Source of the DNA: Bromus sterilis
Taxonomy: Eukaryota; Streptophyta; Magnoliopsida; Poales; Poaceae
Assembly: GCA_950022295.1 (NCBI GenBank)
Contig: OX465599.1
Location: 282,865,501 to 282,929,500 of the forward strand
DNA: 64,000 nucleotides
Direction: 5' to 3'
Both the position numbers and the translations under genes were made by a program. The notes under the pieces were generated by a model. That model was not told where the DNA came from. It saw only the letters and a list, made by a program, of their open reading frames with translations, and searched no databases. Shown here in pieces: positions 57,400 to 64,000 of this stretch; within the stretch, counting starts at the first letter, position 1, and each line of letters opens with the position of its first letter.

Positions 57400-59803
57400 T
57401 TAGTTCTTCTTTACCACCCACATCTTAATGGGTGATTTTGAGGTACATGAGGGCTGATGAGAGCGATGAGACCTAATGGGACGTGAGATGGTGGTATCAG
57501 GATAAACAAATGAATAAGCATTCTTATGAGGGGCTTCCCTGTGAACAAAATGGTTAGCAGATACATGATTATAACCATTTCCATTTGAGGTATCGTCCTC
57601 AGATGATACCCTCAGCTCGTTTGCATCTGCATTCACAGCAAGGTTAGTGATGAGGTCCTTCTGAACCCAGATCTGCTTGACTCGAGGGCCGTTCCTGCAG
57701 TTAGTTCCGATGTATCTGGCGAATACCTCACCATTAACATCCTTAAACAGTTTATAGTTTGAGTCAAAAGACTCAATCACCACATCTGAAGAAACAGCAT
57801 CATAAGCAGATAAGGTATAGGGATCAGGAGGAGGCATCTTTGCCCGAACCCAAGTGGTCTCAGGATATTGTTCAGGTTTCCAGTAAGACCCATCAGGGTT
57901 GAGTTTACGAGTGAATGTGACACCTTCTTTCCTCGGGTTCCTGTTGAGGATCTGATTCTTGAGGACGTCACAAAGATTCTGATGTCCTTTCAGACTCTTG
58001 AACATGCCGGTTTCCAGTAGACTCTTCAACCTAGCATTTTCTTCAACAATGTCTATGGTATCCTCAAATGAGGGGTTAGATACCACAGAGGCAACAGAAA
58101 TAACAGAGTCTGAAGATATTGAGGAACTAGGCACAAAGGTGATACGGTCATGTTCAATGCATTTTAAACAGGGAGGATTGAATCCTTCTTGTGCGATGAT
58201 GATCTGTTGGGAGAGGAGTGAATCATTTTCTTTCCTCAAATCTTCATGAGACATCCTCACGCGTTCAAGTTCTTGCTTCCTCATGAGGAACTCATGAGCC
58301 AGCTTCTCATGATCGGTAAGGAGTGCCTCATGACTTTGAACAAGTCATCAAACTTTGACTGAAGAATTTTTGATTCATCAGTCAACTTTTGAGTCTTCGT
58401 CATTTCCTCAACCAACATATCATCACTCTTGTTTAGTGAGATCTGGATCTTTTCAAGTGCACGTTGTTGTTTAGATGCAAGTTTAGCATAGTTTTCATCA
58501 GGTTCTTCATCAGAGGGATCATCCGATGATGAGTAAGTAGATACCTTGGAGGACTTGGCCATGAAGCAGAAGGTAGGGGTTGTGTCTTCAACTTCATCAT
58601 CGACATGTGATGGATCAGATTCCTCAGTGCTGAAGATTGACTTGGAGAAAAGCGACGTGGCAAGGGCCAGTCCAGCCACACCCTCAGATTCTTCAGTTTC
58701 TTCCTCAGCATCAGGGTCGGAACCAGATTCTTCAGAGTCCAATTCCTTTCCGAGATATGCGCGAGCTTTGCGGGAATTGCTATTTCTGTATCCAGCAGGC
58801 TTTGAGGATCTTGAGGATTTCTTCTTAGTCTTTTCATCAGAACTTTCATCTTTCCCTTTCTTCTTCTTCTTCTTCTTCTTCTTCTTCTTCTTCTTCAGTT
58901 TAGCTTCCTTTTCCCATAGAGGACACTCACCAATGTAATGCCCAGGTTTCTTGCACTTGTGGCAGACTCTCTTTCTTGTTTCGACAGAGTCATCATCTTT
59001 GCTTTTTCTTGAGGAAGATCTTGAAGAATTTATGAAGCGATTCTTCTTCGTGAATCTTTGGAACTTTCTGGTGAGGAGAGCAAGTTCCCGACTGAGGGTT
59101 CCAGGATCATCAGTATCAGCCTCAGATTCCTCATCAGAGGATACTCTTCGAGCTCTAGCTTTTAGCGCGCGGACTTTAGGCGTGGAGTTGTACAAGTCTC
59201 GTTTTTCAGAGAGCTTCAGTTCATGAGCATTGAGGCGCTCGAGAATGTAAGCAGGATCTAGAGTCTTGAAATCAGGCCTTTCTTGAATCATCAGTGATAG
59301 GAACTCAAATGAGTCATCCAGTGACCTCAGTAGTTTCTTCACCACCTCATGATCTGTGATATCAGCAGCACCCAGTGCTTGAAGTTAATTGGATATGTCA
59401 GTGAGTCTATCAAAGGTTTGTTGTCCAGCCTCTTGAACCTGTTGAAGAGACTGCGGAGTGTATCAACTCGTGAGTCTCGTTGAGCTAAGACTCCTTCATT
59501 TACTTTTGACAGTCTAGTCCATATCTTCTTTGTTGTATCCAGACCACTGATACGGTTGAACTGAGCCTTGTTGAGATGACCACCTATAATGCTTCGAGCT
59601 TTTGCATCAAGTTGCCAGTTTTTCTTGACAACTTCAGGAGCATTCATCAAATTTGCTTCAGGAATGCCTTGATCAACAATATCGCACAGATCCTTGTCAA
59701 TGGCTTCAAGATGCATCCTCATCTTGTTCTTCCAGTAGGGGTAGTCTATCCCGTCGAAGATGGGGCAGTTTGAAGCAACGCTCATTGTACCTGAGGTCGA
59801 CAT
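57400..59803 (-). pseudogene. Element I gag, broken by frameshifts
   Basis: Start MSTSGTMSVASNCPIFDGIDYPYWKN at 59803, the Copia gag start pattern. A one-base loss near 59417 and TAA near 59383 break the frame; it resumes at 59345 (VKKLLRSLDDSF). A second shift near 58340 separates 59345-58281 from 58284-57400. Zinc knuckle CHKCKKPGHYIGEC is intact, followed by a Lys run encoded by a (TTC)13 microsatellite. The last part, NPDGSYWKPEQYPETTW, is a conserved-looking spacer before protease. Gag is structural; without a helper this copy would not form particles. Confidence 0.87.
58858..58896. repeat. (TTC)13 microsatellite in element I gag
   Basis: Thirteen TTC units on the + strand, encoding a poly-Lys run on the minus strand right after the zinc knuckle. 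Prone to length change by slippage. Confidence 0.95.
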
Positions 59804-59855
59804 AACTAAAACTCCAGGTGGTTAAACCGAATCACACAGAACAAGGGAGTACCTT

Positions 59856-59867
59856 GCTCTGATACCA
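59856..59867 (-). other. PBS of element I, initiator tRNA-Met type
   Basis: Minus-strand TGGTATCAGAGC, two bases from the 5' LTR. Confidence 0.94.
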
Positions 59868-59869
59868 AT

Positions 59870-61291
59870 TGAAAGTGCAATATGTCGACCAGAGGGGGGT
59901 GAATGGGAGATTTTAAAAAATCACGAGGAATTTCTAGTTCCTCAGGACTGAGGCAATGCGAAATTGAGGAAGTTGAAACCTGAGGAAGAACACACGGAGT
60001 ACAATAGCAATTAAGTGAATGTAAAAACAACCTATTGCACAGCTAAGGTAAGATTGAGGCACAAACTGAGGAAACAGTGCAGAGTGAACTCAGAAAGTAA
60101 AGCATCAGGATAAGTCATCAGGGCATAAAAAAATAACTGAGGTTGAAGAAATAGCACCGGGACACTGAAGACGAAGACTTGATGAACCAGTTCAAGTTGT
60201 TGTGACAACTCTACGTCTGGTTGGAGAAGCTGAGATTGAACTCAGAAGACATATTCTTCACTTTATTCTCCTTGAACTAGAATCCTCAGACTCCGTCCAA
60301 TAACTCAGGTGATTCTTCAAGGTAGACTCCCGAAACCTTCACAGACTCAGTCACTCCGGGAAGTCACAATTGCATCTTGACTTCCTCAGACTGAAGACCT
60401 CTACACCGGCTGGAAGATCACAGTCTTCAAGAGTAAAAAGCTTCGGATCACTCGAACCGACTTCCTCAGAAATGCTCAACTACTCAGGCTGGTGGTTTTC
60501 CTCACTTAGGTTCTTCAATGTCCTCAGAGGTGGGTTGCTCTCAAATGACAAGTGTCAGTTTTTCTCTCGGATCAGCCAACCCACAAATGGGGCTGAGGGT
60601 GGCTATTTATAGCCGTGGAGCAACCCGAGGTGAAAGGACATAAATTCCCATACATGCAATTACTCTCGTTCCCTCGGATATGACCGTTGCTAGACATGTT
60701 CTAGCCTCTCACCACGCAACACGTGGCATGGTCAAACTATTCTCTCTCTTCACATTCTTCAGAAGAATCGAACTGGCGATCTTCCGACTCCTCAACTGAA
60801 GTTAGTTACCTCAGTGTCCTGAAGAACAACGTCTCAGACACCCGAGGACTGAACTTATACTGCAGGAGATTTCCTCAGGGTTTTCTTCAAGATTTCTAAT
60901 TGATCACTTCCTCAGAAATACATAACTCATTTTCCTCAACTCCTCCAACAGTGCGGTGTTTTTCTACGACTCAAGAAGTATAAAAAGTCTTAGCGAAGAC
61001 TACTCTTCAACTTCGTCTTCAGCGCGAACGTCCTCAGGATCGTCCTCAGCTTCAGCTTCAGCTTCAAACGAACGATTCAGGATCCTGATTCCTCAGGATT
61101 TCGCACAACTTCATTCTTCAGGAATCACACCGACTTCTCCAATGTTCTCAACATTTTTGGGGGTCGACAACGGCGGTTAACCTCATCCTCAGGGACTGTC
61201 TTCCGGTGTATACTCACAAACACATCAATCCCTCAACTGTTTTTTCATCAAATACTCCAAAACCTCAAAGGGGGCACTAGATGCACTTACA
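59870..61291 (-). repeat. 5' LTR of element I (1422 bp)
   Basis: Partner of 47635-49053; TATA at 60603-60612. Ends ...ATGCACTTACA on the + strand. Confidence 0.93.
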
Positions 61292-62324
61292 ATTTCCCAT
61301 AAAACATGCAATGGAGACGTACTTGGAGGTCATTCCTTTGTGGTCAAGAGAGGACGAGAATTATGTAGGGCTACAAAAGCACACCTCAGAGTTCGTAGTT
61401 CTCAATCTATGGATTTCCCAATGTCACCGTGGCCATCCAAAGAGAGTACCACAATCACCACAACATATCTCAAGGATAGTCAAAGACAAGCACCAAGAGA
61501 CTCTCAATCTTCAATCAACACACAAAAGAGGAAATCACTCATGATAATATTCTTATAACCCATGTACAATATACCGCTGTCACCTTGGTCTCGGGGATTA
61601 TACTAGATAAGATCAATTGAGTACATCAATCCAATACATAGAGGAAGGGAAAATATCATGGGATCACCCTAGATTAACATAGCCTATGATCACAACGAAG
61701 ATCACATCATGGGAGAGAGAGAAGAACACATAGCTACTGGTAGAAACCTCAGCCCCGAGGGAGAACTACTCCCGCTTCATGAAGGGAGGAAGCAACGTCG
61801 ATGGAGATGAATCCGGGGGCACTTCCCCGTCTCGGCAGGGTGCCGGCACAGAATTCTGTACCCCCGAAACTTGATGGCGATGGCGCCGGAGATCGGAATT
61901 GCTTCTGGAGAAAAGGGGTCCAGAATCAGGGTTTCCTCTGCGGGGGTAAAAATTGGGCCAAAGGGGGGCACCAGGGGGGCCATAGGACAGGCAGGAGGGT
62001 GCCCGGCGCGGCCTAGGGTGGGGCCGCGCCAGGCACCATTCTGGAGTCCCTGTGGTGGCCCTCCCCTCCTTCCTTGGTGAATCCGGAAGCTTCCGGGACG
62101 CTGATTTTTTATATAATTTTTCGGAATTTTTGGAGCACTTTTAATGGCCGGAAAACCTGAAATACAAAAACAACAGAAAACAGGAACTGGCACTGTGGTG
62201 CACTGAGTTAATAGGTTAGTCCAAATATGATCAAAAGTGTATGAAAGTTCAAGAAAAACATGGCAAAATCACACAAAACATGCATGGAGCAAGCAGAAAT
62301 TATAGATACATTTGGGACGCATCA
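61292..62324 (-). repeat. LTR type 1 of element H, right part (U3)
   Basis: Resumes after the TSD ATTTC with CCATAAAACATGC, as in the LTR of B (CTCATAAAACATGC near 1356). GC-rich block at about 61950-62060. Ends GGGACGCATCA, one change from the usual GGACGTATCA. Confidence 0.88.
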
Positions 62325-63416
62325 ACATCCCCAAGCTTAATTACTGCTCGTCCTCGAGTAGGTAAATGATAACAAGCATAATTTATGTGGTGACATGCCA
62401 CACAACCATATAAGGACTTTTAAGTAAAGCAATCAAAGCATGCAATTCAATTCAAGTCTTAACAAGCAAGAGTCTATATTAGCATTGACACAAGCAACAA
62501 AAGAACAAAAGGTGCGAGAGCTCTCGCTGTCCGTGACTCGAATGTCTCCAAATGGTGTTTGCGTGCAAGCAAGGGATAGGGAAATACGAGAGAAAATATT
62601 AGGTTGTAGAGAACTACTATCTACTAAAGTTTCACACTTAGTCTCCTTTGGAATCTTATCTTGACTCGTCCCCAGACCACTAGCAAGGTACAAGTCAATT
62701 TGATCCACTCCTTTTCGATATTTTGAGCACTCATGCAATGGATGAGCGTAAGCACGAAAGTTGACACTTAGGATGGAAAAGAGAGAAAAATGATGGAGGA
62801 GGAAGACAAAAAAGGTGTGAAAGGCTCACGTCAATGAGGACAATCATAGGCGAGAGAAAGCCAAATGATAGATATGATGTGAGGAGTAGGGATTGCCATG
62901 CAATGGATGCACATATGAGCTAAGGTAAGCTCTCCAATGGAACTAGTGGGGGTGCATCTAACTGTCTTGCTCATGAAGACCTAGAGCTCATTTAAGGAGG
63001 CTCATCATTGGAATATACAAGCCAAGTTCTATAGTGTGAAGGTCCCCACATAGCTATATGCATGAATGATAATCTCTATGGAGTACAAGATATAAGATGG
63101 AGTACGAGTGTGGATCTCTCAAAAGGAATAGTAGTGTGCCCCCTTCTCTCTTTTTATTTCTTTTTCTCCTTTTTCTATTTTTTTGTATTTTTCTGGTGGC
63201 CTCAATGGCTCTTTCTATTTCTCTCATTTGTCCTCTTTGGGATCTTTTGATTTTGTCCTCTTTGGGATCTTTTCCTCACTTTAGGGGCAACACTCTATAT
63301 TTTACAAGAATATAGGAGATCTTTCACACTTTACAAAGGTACTCACATAAAGAAGATATAGCTATCATGATGTATGCAATGTATGCCGCTGCCAGTGTAC
63401 CAGGAACATGTATGAA
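62325..63416 (-). other. PPT side and 3' noncoding interior of element H
   Basis: ACATCCCCAAGCTTAATT as in B and C, then the same 3' noncoding DNA, including the pyrimidine tract (about 63140-63195) and the duplicated CCTCTTTGGGATCTTTT (63233-63275). It gives the uninterrupted version of the site into which C inserted in B. No gene. Confidence 0.75.
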
Positions 63417-64000
63417 TGATGTCTACGCACGCTTCTATTCTTGTAGACTATGTTGGGCCTCCAAGCGCAGAGGTTTGTAGGACAGCAGCAATTTCCCTCA
63501 AGTGGATGACCTAAGGTTTATCAAACTCAGGGAAGTAGAGGTTGAAGATGGTGTCTCTCAAGCAACCCTGCAATTAAGATACAAAAGTCTCTTTTGTCCC
63601 CAACACACCTAATACAACTAGGAGTTGTATAGGTGCACTAGTTCGGCAAAGAGATGGTAAAATATGGGTGATAGGTGTGGTAAAACGAAGTAATATAAAT
63701 CTGTAATAAAAAGTGCAGCAAAGAAACAGGTGACAAAAGTGAACACAAACGGTATTGCAATGGTGGAAACAAGGCCTAGGCTTCATACTTTCACTAGTGG
63801 CAACCCCCAACAACATTAACATAGTCTAATCACATGATACTTCCCATAAAATATGCTATGGAGACGCACTCGGAGGTCATTCCTTTGTGGTCAAGAGAGG
63901 ACGAGAATTGTGCAGGGCTACAAAAGCACACCTCAGAGTTCGTAGTTCTCATCTATGGATTTCCCAATGTCACCGCGGCCATCCAAAGAGAGTACCACAA
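63417..64000 (-). mobile_element. Element J: start of another type 1 LTR inserted in H
   Basis: TGATGTCTACGCACGC start, matching 928 onward and 47207 onward, running off the window. Left flank 63412-63416 (ATGAA) is the predicted TSD. It interrupts H exactly where C reads on with ACATGTATGACATGAAGATC. Confidence 0.85.

Larger units (their letters stand above)
47635..61291 (-). mobile_element. Element I: SIRE/Maximus-like Copia retrotransposon, 13.7 kb, with extra 3' frame
   Basis: LTRs 47635-49053 and 59870-61291, TSD ATTTC, PBS for initiator tRNA-Met, PPT AAAAAGGGGGAGAT, order gag, PR-IN-RT-RH, extra frame. IN before RT defines Copia. The size, the long additional frame after pol and the GGGGGAGATTGTAAGT junction suggest the SIRE/Maximus lineage (from memory). 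Pol is uninterrupted; gag and the extra frame have frameshifts and stops, so the copy is probably not autonomous. Confidence 0.93.
47207..63416 (-). mobile_element. Element H: Athila-like retrotransposon of B type, interrupted by Copia I and LTR J
   Basis: The 3' LTR (47207-47634 plus 61292-62324) is split by I; the 3' interior is 62325-63416 and is then cut by J. Predicted TSD AGATC (47202-47206). All coding parts lie outside the window. Confidence 0.82.

Overview
The window reads as gene-free intergenic DNA from a large grass genome, most likely Triticeae (wheat, barley or rye). This is inferred from the LTR ends and coding modules, which I know from memory as Triticeae families; no search was run. 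I found no host gene, rRNA, tRNA, CRISPR array or bacterial feature. Almost every base belongs to LTR retrotransposons inserted into one another. Boundaries were fixed by TG...CA ends, tRNA primer-binding sites (PBS), polypurine tracts (PPT) and target-site duplications (TSD).

Layout, elements named A to J. A (1-927, + strand) is the end of an Athila-type Gypsy integrase. B (928-46628, - strand) is an Athila-like element inserted in A; its left LTR is 928-2371 and its interior is split into 2372-2432, 20907-24044 and 45442-46628. C (2433-20906, -) is a gag-protease-only Athila-like element with 1.67 kb LTRs, lying inside B. D (7165-17257, -, TSD AAAAT) is a chromovirus with 3.94 kb LTRs and a collapsed interior, inserted in the protease of C. 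E (24045-45441, +, TSD CTTAC) is a related chromovirus with gag-pol, inserted in an open reading frame of B. F (31681-40377, +) is a BARE/Angela-like non-autonomous Copia element with an abnormal partial-tandem structure, inside the integrase of E. G (46629-47206, -) is the start of another chromovirus LTR inserted in B. H (47207-63416, -) is a B-like element inserted in G. I (47635-61291, -, TSD ATTTC) is a 13.7 kb SIRE/Maximus-like Copia element inserted in the LTR of H. J (63417-64000, -) is the beginning of one more B-type LTR, inside H. The deepest chain is A<-B<-G<-H<-I or J.

Coding content is purely retroelement. I keeps an uninterrupted 1109-codon pol (PR-IN-RT-RH), but its gag and its extra 3' frame are broken. 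E has a gag-pol frame with two stops, a Copia insertion and one frameshift. C encodes only gag and protease. D has an in-frame fusion of the gag start to the integrase. B carries a frame of at least about 505 codons, recoverable across E, with a basic cluster and a C-terminal hydrophobic segment.

The most interesting signals are: (1) a promoter-like TATA box, a pyrimidine/GC-rich leader and a possible 117-base intron directly before the extra 3' frame of I, suggesting it has its own transcript; (2) a G-box plus palindrome plus TATA arrangement pointing antisense in the chromovirus LTRs, seen in five copies; (3) the hydrophobic-tail frame of B; (4) the partial-tandem structure of F, with a deletion of the host zinc-finger segment; (5) LTR types that share U3 but differ in R-U5.
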